Assembly (NCBI GenBank): GCA_017453335.1
Contig: JAFTKI010000086.1
Coordinates: 1-7,466 of the forward strand
Reading direction: 5' to 3'
Source: Clostridia bacterium
Lineage (GTDB): Bacteria; Bacillota_A; Clostridia; Oscillospirales; CAG-272
DNA: 7,466 bases
Each line of letters opens with the position of its first letter. Position 1 is the first letter of the stretch. The position numbers and the translations under genes were made by a program. Under the pieces are notes generated by a model. It saw nothing but the letters and a program-made list of their open reading frames with translations, was not told the origin of the DNA and searched no databases. Of the stretch, positions 1 to 6,175 are shown piece by piece.

Positions 1-14
1 TTCGGATACGCTGT

Positions 15-90
15 GGGGCCCCGTTTCTTGCGGGAGCTATTGCTCTGTCAGCGTACAGAACTTAAACGCTGTTTCACAAACGAACAGCGT
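15..90 (+). repeat. R1 intergenic repeat, left copy (inverted partner at 1673-1748)
   Basis: This stretch begins with the palindrome GGGGCCCC, runs through a block ending GGGAGCTATT, then GTCAGCGTACA, and ends in a small hairpin (ACGCTGTT, 9-nt loop, AACAGCGT). The reverse complement of 1673-1748 carries the same blocks in the same order; the first 27 bases are identical and the rest differs by scattered substitutions and small indels. It contains no plausible gene. It sits outside the H1-H2 composite that follows gene 261-1217. I do not recognise the family; the copy number elsewhere cannot be judged from this window. Confidence 0.8.
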
Positions 91-120
91 ACCGTACAAA
101 AGCCAACGTCAATTATTATT

Positions 121-180
121 TGATCAAAACCGCCGAGGTTGCGTGAGTCGTGTTTAGCGGCTCATGCAACCTCGGCGGTT
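121..180 (-). terminator. H1 hairpin, possible intrinsic terminator of the 261-1566 operon
   Basis: Bases 128-142 (AACCGCCGAGGTTGC) pair perfectly with 166-180; TGAG (144-147) pairs with CTCA (161-164) above a G143/T165 position. Read on the minus strand, downstream of the hydrolase gene, the stem is followed directly by TTTTGATCAAAT and more A/T-rich sequence, which fits a rho-independent terminator with a short U-tract. Against a plain terminator: the loop sequence TGAGTCGTGTTTAGC is conserved in the second copy (7392-7444), whereas terminator loops normally are not. Confidence 0.5.
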
Positions 181-249
181 CTTGTTTAAAAAAGTTTTTG
201 CGGAGGGGGTGCGGGGGAGGTGCTTTTTGCAAAAAGCGCCTCCCCCGCA
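121..249 (+). repeat. Composite H1-H2 hairpin element, left copy
   Basis: Two adjacent hairpins form a unit that recurs in reverse orientation at 7336-7450. It opens with TGATCA (121-126), then H1 (128-180), then a lead 'AAGTTTTTG..GAGGGGGTG' (192-211), then H2 (210-249). H2 pairs 210-228 with 231-249, a nearly unbroken 19-bp stem with one T-G wobble (221/238) and a tiny GC loop. It lies 11 bases beyond the stop codon of the alpha/beta hydrolase. It has no coding potential of its own. It may be a non-autonomous mobile repeat, a structured RNA or a processing/termination site; the sequence alone does not decide. Confidence 0.8.
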
Positions 250-260
250 AATGCCCACCT

Positions 261-1217
261 CTACCTCTCAAACGCGCGGCGTTTGAAGTCGCCGACTTCC
301 TTGGAATAGCGTTCGGTATCGAAGAAATAGCTCAATCCGTGATCTGCTTCGGGGATCGTGAGAAGCTGTTTTTCGCCTTGGCAGGCATCAAAGATCTCCT
401 GTGCCATCGGGAACGGGACGAAATCGTCGCCCTCGCCGTGCATGATCATGATCGGCACCTTTGCGTGCTTGACCGCCTCGACCGCGCCGCCGTCCTTGAG
501 CGAAAAGCCACCAAACATCTGTGCCGCCAATCGCAAAAAGGGATAGCCGATGGCAGGCGGGATTTTTCGGTCACGGCAGGATTTACACAAGATGGCTTTG
601 GGCGAGGTGTAGCCGCAATCGGCAGTGATTGCCTTGACCTGCGGCGGCAGCTCCTTCAGGCACGATGCCATCAAAACAGTTGCCGCGCCCATTGAAACTC
701 CGCCCAAAAGGATCTTTACGTCCCCGCCGAAGCGCGCGATGACATACCGCACCCAATCGATGCAGTCGTATTTTTCCTTGATGCCAAAGGTGAGCGTATG
801 TCCCTCGCTGTCACCGTGTGCGCGTTGGTCAACGATCAAAAGATTGTACCCGATCTCGCGTGCAATTCTGGCGCCACCCGAAGCATCGCGGATGCCGCTG
901 CTCCGCCAGCCGTGGAACAGGATCTCCACCCGTGAGTCATTGTCCGAAAAACGGTAAAACCGCCCCGACAGCTTCAGTCCGTCACGCGACTTGATGGTAA
1001 CCACCTCGCAAGGCGTTTCCAAGAGTTCGTCCACCAGCTTCCCCATCGGTTCACGGCAGAATTCACCGTTCGAGTTGCTGAAAAAGGTGTGCGGATCCAG
1101 CTTTTTTCGGCGCTCGGGAACGTAGAACGCCTGTCCGTAACACCAGCCCGTGATGATCAAAATCAACACCGTCACAACAAACGCCGCCACAAGCGCGGCA
1201 ATCATTGTTCCGCTCAT
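261..1217 (-). CDS. Membrane-anchored alpha/beta hydrolase
   Basis: This 318-residue protein looks like a serine hydrolase of the alpha/beta fold, close in style to the Bem46/ABHD13-type or YkfA-like esterases. Residues 5-24 form one hydrophobic helix at the N-terminus, so the enzyme is probably tethered to the membrane with the catalytic domain outside. The oxyanion region is FHGWRSS (101-107), the nucleophile elbow is GVSMG (173-177, Ser175), the acid is probably Asp264 in HGEGDDFVP, and the base is His293 in ADHG, so the triad is complete. The start is supported by AAAGGAG seven bases upstream. It follows the small gene 1237-1566 by 19 bases and is very likely co-transcribed with it. The substrate is unknown; an ester or short acyl group is the usual guess for the family. 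Length and motifs show no damage. Confidence 0.88.
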   Translation of the reverse strand: MSGTMIAALVAAFVVTVLILIITGWCYGQAFYVPERRKKLDPHTFFSNSNGEFCREPMGKLVDELLETPCEVVTIKSRDGLKLSGRFYRFSDNDSRVEILFHGWRSSGIRDASGGARIAREIGYNLLIVDQRAHGDSEGHTLTFGIKEKYDCIDWVRYVIARFGGDVKILLGGVSMGAATVLMASCLKELPPQVKAITADCGYTSPKAILCKSCRDRKIPPAIGYPFLRLAAQMFGGFSLKDGGAVEAVKHAKVPIMIMHGEGDDFVPFPMAQEIFDACQGEKQLLTIPEADHGLSYFFDTERYSKEVGDFKRRAFER

Positions 1218-1236
1218 TTTCTTACTCCTTTAACAT

Positions 1237-1566
1237 TTAGCGATAATATACATAATATACAATGATGGTGCGCTCGCGCCCGTCATGCTCCAGATCGGGT
1301 GCCGTGATCACCACACCGTCCTTGGATAAAAGCTCCCACGCCTGCATCTGTTCGATCTTGCAACGAAATACAACGTCTGCCGACGCAAATACCAAAAGCT
1401 CGTCGTCACGAATATTCAAGCCGCCGTTGCGACCGATCACCTCGTCAACATCGTTGATCTTCTCGGTTACGTAGCGAATGTGATGATTGCTCATCTGCTT
1501 CGCCATCTCCCACTTGTATTGTCGGCTGTTGGGATCCTTCTTTTTCTTCGAAAATAATTTGAACAT
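1237..1566 (-). CDS. Small unrecognised protein, first gene of the hydrolase operon
   Basis: This 109-residue protein matches no family I recognise. The N-terminus is strongly basic (FKLFSKKKKDP, residues 2-12), the middle is mixed charge, and residues from about 50 to the end alternate hydrophobic and polar positions (DDELLVFASADVVFRCKIEQ; then TIIVYYVYYR at the C-terminus), suggesting a small mostly-beta domain, perhaps PH-like; that fold guess is inference. There is no signal peptide or membrane helix; the lysine run could favour contact with membrane or nucleic acid. The start is backed by AAAGGAG five bases upstream. The 3' end lies 19 bases before the membrane-anchored hydrolase, so the two are probably one transcript. 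Its 5' leader carries an H2 repeat hairpin just upstream of the ribosome binding site. Confidence 0.75.
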   Translation of the reverse strand: MFKLFSKKKKDPNSRQYKWEMAKQMSNHHIRYVTEKINDVDEVIGRNGGLNIRDDELLVFASADVVFRCKIEQMQAWELLSKDGVVITAPDLEHDGRERTIIVYYVYYR

Positions 1567-1580
1567 AAAAACTCCTTTGA

Positions 1581-1640
1581 GGTAAGTTTTTCGTGGGAAA
1601 CTTCTTGAAAGAAGTTTCCCACACCCTTCAAGAACTTACC
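1581..1640 (-). repeat. H2 hairpin repeat in the leader of gene 1237-1566
   Basis: Bases 1593-1606 pair with 1609-1622 (GTGGGAAACTTCTT against its complement) leaving a 2-nt loop. Outside this, GGTAAGTT (1581-1588) pairs with AACTTACC (1633-1640), an outer 8-bp stem separated by an asymmetric internal loop that holds the conserved lead (on the minus strand TTGAAGGGTGTGGG). In element orientation (minus strand) it reads CTTGTGCGGTAAGTT, the lead, then the hairpin. The stem closes four bases before the Shine-Dalgarno of the next gene. The same lead and hairpin design occur at 187-249, 2161-2220 and 7336-7390 with different stem sequences. Confidence 0.8.
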
Positions 1641-1672
1641 GCACAAGATAAAAAATAAATCCTGATGCAATG

Positions 1673-1748
1673 CGCTGTTCGTTCGTAAAACAGCGTTTTT
1701 TCTTTTGTACGCTGACGGCAGAATAGCTCCCGCAAGAAACGGGGCCCC
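1673..1748 (-). repeat. R1 intergenic repeat, right copy (inverted partner at 15-90)
   Basis: Read on the minus strand this copy starts with GGGGCCCC, continues through TTTCTTGCGGGAGCTATT, then GTCAGCGTACA, and ends in a hairpin of AACGCTGTT and AACAGCG. That is the same order as at 15-90, with 27 identical bases at the start. Together with the H2 copies at 187-249 and 1581-1640 it gives the gene pair 261-1566 mirror-image flanks. No gene overlaps it. Confidence 0.8.
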
Positions 1749-1812
1749 TGCCCCTTTTTCTCACCGATGAATCCATCGCTTGGATATGTTCACCTGTTCA
1801 CGGTTACATACC

Positions 1813-2083
1813 AAATGATCATTCAACGTGTCATCTTGAGCGAAGCATAGCGAGTCGAACTTTTGCGGGTTGAGCGAATGCGAACAAGGCAAAAAGGAAC
1901 CATAAAGGAGTTTTGTTGGCTTTTCAAAGTAAAAGTTACATTCGCCATGGCAAGCCAACAAAAGTCGTTATGAGATCCCTGCGTCGCTTTGCTCCTTGGT
2001 TTTGGTTCAAATCGTCATGCTTCGCACTCACTCGTTCACCAAAACTTCGGCTTCGCTCAGGATGACTCGTTGAAGTATCATTT
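1813..2083. mobile_element. 271-bp MITE-like element with 34-bp terminal inverted repeats
   Basis: Bases 1813-1846 match the reverse complement of 2050-2083 at 30 of 34 positions; the core is GTCATCTTGAGCGAAGC against GTCATCCTGAGCGAAGC. Inside is a second palindrome (TTTTGTTGGCTT at 1911-1922 against 1952-1963) and a third (GCGAATG at 1874-1880 against 1939-1945). There is no transposase gene, so it would be non-autonomous. Repeats containing TCATCCTGAGCGAAGC are, from general knowledge, widespread in intergenic DNA of many bacteria. I see no clear target-site duplication at the ends, so the exact insertion boundaries are uncertain. Confidence 0.7.
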
Positions 2084-2160
2084 AGCAAAAATCCGTTGAC
2101 AATTCCCATAACTCTATAAGGCTCGGAACAACGAACTGCACTCCCCTTTTTCTTTTTCTC

Positions 2161-2220
2161 TTGTGCGAAGAGTTTTTGGGAGGGGTGTGGGGAGCCCTTT
2201 TTTCAAAAAGGGCTCCCCAC
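2161..2220 (+). repeat. H2 hairpin repeat downstream of the DUF4091 gene
   Basis: The lead TTGTGCGAAGAGTTTTTGGG is followed by AGGGGTGTGG and then a perfect 16-bp stem (2187-2202 with 2205-2220) with a 2-nt loop. It lies 17 bases beyond the stop codon of the gene at 2238-3905, on its 3' side. On the minus strand no T-run follows the stem, so it is a poor classical terminator. The right arm's CTCCCCACAATC (2213-2224) is repeated directly at 2228-2239, running into the stop codon of the neighbouring gene. Confidence 0.8.
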
Positions 2221-2237
2221 AATCCATCTCCCCACAA

Positions 2238-3905
2238 TCACATAAACGCTTGGGCGATCTTTTCGCGCAGGGTGAGGATGTAATCGGGATCGGTGGGATA
2301 GTGGGTAAAGGTCAATTCGCCGTCGGTGCCTTCGAGAACCAGTTTGCGAGCGGCATCCTGACCGAATTTTGCTTCATACAGGCGCAGAGCGCGGATATCG
2401 TCCACAGCTTCGCGCAGGGCGTTGAGTCGGAGCGATTCCCACGCGGTATTATCGGTACCGGGGTAGACGAGGAAGCAGTCGCCTGCGGGCGTAAAGTAGC
2501 TTCCGTCGACATACCCGATCGGATCAAGCGTATTGAAGGAATGGCAGGTGTTGTAGAAATTGTAGCCCCAGTGCAAAAAGCCTTCGATGTTGTAATAGTA
2601 GAGCTGAACACCCAAAGCGCGGGTACGCGACAGAGGCATAGCGATCGAACGGTCGGAAACTCCGCCCTTACCGCCGCCGCAGTAGTAGGTCCACAGTCCC
2701 GGAACCTTTGCATCAAGGAAGGGACCGAGGCCGCGCGTGTGCGGTGCGGGCTTTTCCAAGGCGCCCGTTTTGTAAAATTCGAAATCCGAAAGCGCATCGA
2801 TGATCGGGTAGCCTTCCAGGTACTGACCAATCAGATTCTTACAGCGCGTATATTGCTCAAGCTGGTCAAGGTGCGGCTCGTCGGACACGTGGAAGAAGCA
2901 CTTTTTGTCCAGGTCTCTCTTTTTGAACTCGGCAAGAAGCGCGGGAATGAACTGAGAAAGGAAGGTTGCGTACGCCTCGCCCATCGAGTCAGAGTGCCAG
3001 CCGAACAGCTTTTTGTTGCGTCCGTTGACCTTGACAACGATCTTGGGAGCGGCTTTTGCGCCCCACTGGGTGAAGAAGTGCGGAATCTCAAAATATTCCA
3101 CGCCGCAGTCCAGGCACAGATCGATCCAACGGTGCAGCTTTTTGAAATCAAAGGTATATTTTCCAACCTCGGTCTGCTCGATCTCCACAAGCTGGGTGGT
3201 CAAGCGTTCTCCGCCGATGTAGGTATCCAGCTCGGGCGTGAAGACGGGTGTGAGGATCATGTTGATGCCGTTGCGTACAGCAGTGCGCAGGTAGCTTTCG
3301 ATCAGCTTCCAGTGCTTTTCGGAAAACGCCTTCACACGGTAGTGATTGGCGATACAGTCGGTGTAGAACCACTCGGTGTGGATCAATTCCTGTCGGGGAA
3401 GCTCGGCATCCACAACCTGTACCTCGCCCGTAACCTCGCCCAGAAGATCGTTGGTCTTTTCATGCAGGATCGAGACCGAAATATCGTACTTGCCTGCCGC
3501 ATAGCCCTCGGGAAGCTCAATGTCAACCCACAGTGCGTGTGTTTGCGCGTGGGGCAAGGATACCGCATTCGGGTACACAAGAGGACGAAGCAGATCGGGA
3601 TACGCACCCGGCTCGGTGGTGATAAACTCACCGCCCGGATTTCTTGCGTAGGTGGGATACATATTCAACACGTTCGACACGAGCCGTACGCTTGCATACT
3701 TGGCAAGCGCGCCGCCAAGACGGACGGGATTCCAACGGCGGATGTCCCCGTTTTCCTCGGTCAGGTCTGCGCGGAACATCACCTGAAAGGACAGCCTCTC
3801 GTTGCGGAACATGATAAAATTCTTTTTTTCCTTCTTGCTTTCCAAAGAGTCATTGTAAAAACACTTTTCCAGCGAAGATACCATTTTCATTTTCAAAGAA
3901 AGCAT
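2238..3905 (-). CDS. DUF4091 / GH123-like glycoside hydrolase, cytoplasmic
   Basis: This 555-residue protein has the layout of the DUF4091 family, now linked to glycoside hydrolase family 123 (beta-N-acetylgalactosaminidases). An N-terminal beta-rich domain spans about 35-170, a barrel-like catalytic domain about 175-480, and the C-terminal signature includes LYYYNIEGFLHWGYNFY (435-451) and the helix with LREAVDDIRALRLYE (497-511). FFHVSDEP (337-344) holds adjacent Asp342-Glu343, which fit the substrate-assisted Asp-Glu dyad of GH123. There is no signal peptide or membrane helix, so the enzyme probably works on imported oligosaccharides inside the cell. The start at 3905 has AAAGGAG eight bases upstream. 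It stands alone, with no transporter or regulator beside it. The exact sugar is inference: a 2-acetamido sugar is likely only if the full active site is conserved. Confidence 0.82.
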   Translation of the reverse strand: MLSLKMKMVSSLEKCFYNDSLESKKEKKNFIMFRNERLSFQVMFRADLTEENGDIRRWNPVRLGGALAKYASVRLVSNVLNMYPTYARNPGGEFITTEPGAYPDLLRPLVYPNAVSLPHAQTHALWVDIELPEGYAAGKYDISVSILHEKTNDLLGEVTGEVQVVDAELPRQELIHTEWFYTDCIANHYRVKAFSEKHWKLIESYLRTAVRNGINMILTPVFTPELDTYIGGERLTTQLVEIEQTEVGKYTFDFKKLHRWIDLCLDCGVEYFEIPHFFTQWGAKAAPKIVVKVNGRNKKLFGWHSDSMGEAYATFLSQFIPALLAEFKKRDLDKKCFFHVSDEPHLDQLEQYTRCKNLIGQYLEGYPIIDALSDFEFYKTGALEKPAPHTRGLGPFLDAKVPGLWTYYCGGGKGGVSDRSIAMPLSRTRALGVQLYYYNIEGFLHWGYNFYNTCHSFNTLDPIGYVDGSYFTPAGDCFLVYPGTDNTAWESLRLNALREAVDDIRALRLYEAKFGQDAARKLVLEGTDGELTFTHYPTDPDYILTLREKIAQAFM

Positions 3906-4218
3906 TGTCTTTTCTCCTTTGCATTGTTGTTTTAAGATGGATTTTCAACTTTTATTTTCTAATGATAACAAGTAAACCAGCGTTTTTTGTTTGCTCTTGC
4001 CTGTAGGGGCCGGCGTCCCCGACGGTCCTAAAGTCAACAAATTTTGCTTTGTTCATGTCAACACATACACCGCATAAATGTAGCCACTTTATAATATCGA
4101 ATTCGTTCATTTTAGGACCGTCGGGGACGCCGGTCCCTACAAGAAAACCGTATCATACATTTCGCATTCCGTATTTAAAATAGTGTTTTAAAATGGCTTT
4201 TCTGCATCAGACAGTCAT
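3906..4218. other. 313-bp gene-free region upstream of the DUF4091 gene
   Basis: It contains the 140-bp inverted-repeat element (4002-4141), flanked by AT-rich sequence. The stretch 3906-4001 should hold the promoter of the DUF4091 gene; on the minus strand TTTACT, 16 bases, TAAAAG is a weak candidate. Between the element and the methyltransferase stop (4142-4218) I see only a near-duplicate TTTAAAATAG / TTTTAAAATGG and no convincing terminator hairpin with a T-run. Confidence 0.6.
4002..4141. mobile_element. 140-bp MITE-like element with 31-bp terminal inverted repeats
   Basis: Bases 4002-4032 and the reverse complement of 4111-4141 agree at 30 of 31 positions; the shared core is CCGGCGTCCCCGACGGTCC, starting TGTAGGG and ending TAAA. 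Similarity fades inward (GTCAACAAATT against ATGAACGAATT). The 78-bp centre is AT-rich and non-coding. Each terminal repeat can also fold on itself, GGACCG with CGGTCC in the right copy. No transposase is present and no obvious target duplication is seen. It lies between the DUF4091 gene and the methyltransferase gene, where a full 30-bp stem could form in read-through RNA. Confidence 0.75.
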
Positions 4219-5388
4219 TTATTGCCCCAGCAAAAATTTTCGGGCTTGGGTATATTCATCGGCAAGACGCTTGGCGTATGCCGAATCGGGGTCAAAATTC
4301 TCCTGTCGCAGCGCGCGGAGCATAATGTTTTTGGGCGTTTCCTCGGGATCGATCAGCTCCAGAGCCGTGACCGAATACCCCTTGGATTCCAAAAGCTTGA
4401 GCCGCAGGGCATCGGTTGCCGCGTCGCACAGCTTTTGACGCAACATTGAATGCTCGGCAATGAAGGACAGCGCGGGACAGTTGAGCGTGTGGTTCAGCTC
4501 GTGATGACAGCAAGGCGTTGACAGGATCACGTCGGCATTCCACTGCACCGCCTTGGCAAGCACCAGATCGGTTGCCGTATCGCAAGCGTGAAGCGAGATC
4601 ACCAGATGCACCTTTTCTCCCGTATCGTATTTTGAAATGTCGCCGCACAGGAAAGAAAGCCCGTCAAAGCCCAGCTTTTTTGCTACCGTGTTGCAATATT
4701 CCACCACATCGGGCTTCAAATCCACTCCCGTCATGCGCACCTTTCGCCCCAACACGTTGGCAAAATAATGATACGCCGCAAAGGACAGATAGCTTTTTCC
4801 GCAACACAAGTCGCAAATTCGCAACTCACCCTCGGCGGGAAGTTGGGAAAGGCAATCGCGCGTCAGCTCCAGAAAACGGTTGATCTGACGGAATTTGGAT
4901 TGCCGCTTGTCCTTGATGCGTCCGTTCGAGTCGCTCACGTCCAAAAGACGCAAAAACGGCTCGGTTCCGTTCAGGATATATGACTTTTGGCGGTTGTTGC
5001 TCTGCACCTGTGCCTGTGGCGCATCGGTCTTTTGCAAAGCGCGTAGCAAGGCGTCACCGCCCAGCAGCGTTTGCTTGCCCGATTTCGACGTGCGCAATTC
5101 ACAGCTTCCTGCCGTGGTGATCAGATTGACCTGCCCAAAGCTCTCGCAAAGCTCACAAAACCGCTCGGCGTTATCGGGCTCAATATTTTCGTGGATCGCC
5201 TTGTTGTCGCACAGGAAGGTCTCCGCCTGTGCCATCAGCCTGCCCCCGATCTGCCGCAGGGTGACCGCGGTGCGCTGTATATTCTTGTCGGTCGGCTTGG
5301 AAAAGACCAGCTTTTTCAGCGTTTTTCCCTTCGCCGCCAAAACGATCAGGTCGGCTGTCCGTGCGATCGGAGAAGTACTCTCACGCAT
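4219..5388 (-). CDS. SAM-dependent methyltransferase, Methyltransf_32-type
   Basis: This 389-residue protein has a class I methyltransferase domain in its second half. The glycine-loop motif is CDLCCGKSYLSF (192-203), the ribose-binding acidic strand is VDLKP (222-226), CGD lies at 248-250, SLHACDTATD at 265-274, and the signature TPCCHHE at 291-297. These match the bacterial Methyltransf_32 family, related to METTL25/GSTCD-type proteins. The first 165 or so residues form a separate region I cannot assign; it may bind the substrate. The substrate is unknown; RNA or protein are possible. The start is supported by GGAGG eight bases upstream, and the gene begins inside the end of plsY (overlap ATGCGTGA, 8 bases), indicating translational coupling. 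It is the last gene of the peptidase-plsY operon. No truncation is apparent. Confidence 0.83.
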   Translation of the reverse strand: MRESTSPIARTADLIVLAAKGKTLKKLVFSKPTDKNIQRTAVTLRQIGGRLMAQAETFLCDNKAIHENIEPDNAERFCELCESFGQVNLITTAGSCELRTSKSGKQTLLGGDALLRALQKTDAPQAQVQSNNRQKSYILNGTEPFLRLLDVSDSNGRIKDKRQSKFRQINRFLELTRDCLSQLPAEGELRICDLCCGKSYLSFAAYHYFANVLGRKVRMTGVDLKPDVVEYCNTVAKKLGFDGLSFLCGDISKYDTGEKVHLVISLHACDTATDLVLAKAVQWNADVILSTPCCHHELNHTLNCPALSFIAEHSMLRQKLCDAATDALRLKLLESKGYSVTALELIDPEETPKNIMLRALRQENFDPDSAYAKRLADEYTQARKFLLGQ

Positions 5389-6148
5389 CGCCCCGGCCTC
5401 CGTCCTCTTTTTCGTCCGCGGACGCTTCCTCGGTCTTCTTCTTTTTCTTGAATTTGTCGGTTATCTTGGAAAAATCGACCTTTCTCTCCTCGTAATTCCA
5501 GATACGCTTGAGATTTTCACGGTGCATAAACACGATAAAGCAAGCCTCCAGCACCGCCATGGCAACGCCGAGCGGGAAGGTGGGTGCAAACGCCCTCATA
5601 AACAACGGATATAAAAGTGCCGCCATGACAGACGCCATCGAAACCATGCGGCTTCCGATCAATACCAAAATAAACACAGCTACCGCACACAAAAAGGTCT
5701 GCGGACTGATCATCAGAGCAACCGCCGCACAGCAAGCCACACCCTTTCCGCCCTTGAACTTGTAGTACAAGGGGAACATGTGTCCAAACATTACAAAAAA
5801 TCCGGCAATCGACACACCGTGTGCGCCAAGCAGGAGAGCACCCACAAGCAGTGCGACCACTGCCTTGAGCATATCGCAAACAAAGGTCAGCGCCGCCGCC
5901 TTGAAGCCGTATGTACGCAGCATATTGGTCGAGCCCGCGTTTCCGCTGCCGTGTGTGCGCACGTCATCCTTATAAATCAGCTTAGAAAACACAATGGCGG
6001 GATTGATGCTTCCCAGCAAATAGGGGATCACCATGCACAAAAACGCAAAAACCACCAACAATACATTATACGGTGTGGCGGATTCAGCCCATCCAAAGTG
6101 TCTTGTGATCCATCCAAACAAGGTTGTTGTTATCCATTGAAAAACCAT
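5381..6148 (-). CDS. plsY: Glycerol-3-phosphate acyltransferase PlsY
   Basis: PlsY is the integral membrane enzyme that moves an acyl group from acyl-phosphate to glycerol-3-phosphate, giving lysophosphatidic acid, the first step of phospholipid synthesis in most Gram-positive bacteria. The three family motifs are visible: LGSINP with Ser47 and GSGNAGSTN (67-75), GHMFPLYYKFKGGKGVA (122-138), and HRENLKRIWNYEE (209-221). Hydrophobic segments lie at about 29-49, 84-109, 112-128, 137-170 and 171-208. At 255 residues it is longer than the usual ~200: there is an N-terminal extension of about 30 residues and a charged tail with KKKKK (234-238) then an acidic stretch. The start has AAGGAG five bases upstream. 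It follows the peptidase by 27 bases and overlaps the methyltransferase start by 8, so it is in the same operon. Confidence 0.93.
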   Translation of the reverse strand: MVFQWITTTLFGWITRHFGWAESATPYNVLLVVFAFLCMVIPYLLGSINPAIVFSKLIYKDDVRTHGSGNAGSTNMLRTYGFKAAALTFVCDMLKAVVALLVGALLLGAHGVSIAGFFVMFGHMFPLYYKFKGGKGVACCAAVALMISPQTFLCAVAVFILVLIGSRMVSMASVMAALLYPLFMRAFAPTFPLGVAMAVLEACFIVFMHRENLKRIWNYEERKVDFSKITDKFKKKKKTEEASADEKEDGGRGDA

Positions 6149-6175
6149 AAAATCTCCTTCCGTCTCAAACGACTG

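Larger units (their letters stand above)
1567..2237. other. 671-bp gene-free intergenic region packed with repeats
   Basis: From left to right it holds an H2 repeat (1581-1640), the right R1 copy (1673-1748), a 271-bp inverted-repeat element (1813-2083), about 75 bases with no structure I can name, and another H2 repeat (2161-2220). A 66-codon reading frame at 1761-1961 minus runs mostly through the inverted-repeat element and has no convincing ribosome binding site; I do not consider it a gene. The promoter of the 261-1566 operon should lie here, but I see no clear -35/-10 pair; a TTGCAT with an AT-rich stretch near 1640-1665 (minus strand) is weak. Confidence 0.7.

Noticed and set aside
121..180. 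Integron attC-like site
   Set aside because: The AAC...GTT borders are suggestive, but the flanking consensus expected of attC is not met, the stem lacks the usual extrahelical bases, and no integrase or cassette array is seen.
1761..1961. 66-codon minus-strand reading frame
   Set aside because: It runs mostly inside the inverted-repeat element, has no good ribosome binding site and low-complexity, unrecognisable protein sequence; it is an accidental frame.
2163..3935. 590-codon plus-strand frame opposite the glycosidase gene
   Set aside because: It is the antisense shadow of a well-supported gene with family motifs; the plus-strand product matches nothing and starts within an H2 repeat.
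4071..4100. Plus-strand TATAAT inside the 140-bp element as a promoter
   Set aside because: No acceptable -35 lies 16-18 bases upstream and no plus-strand gene follows.
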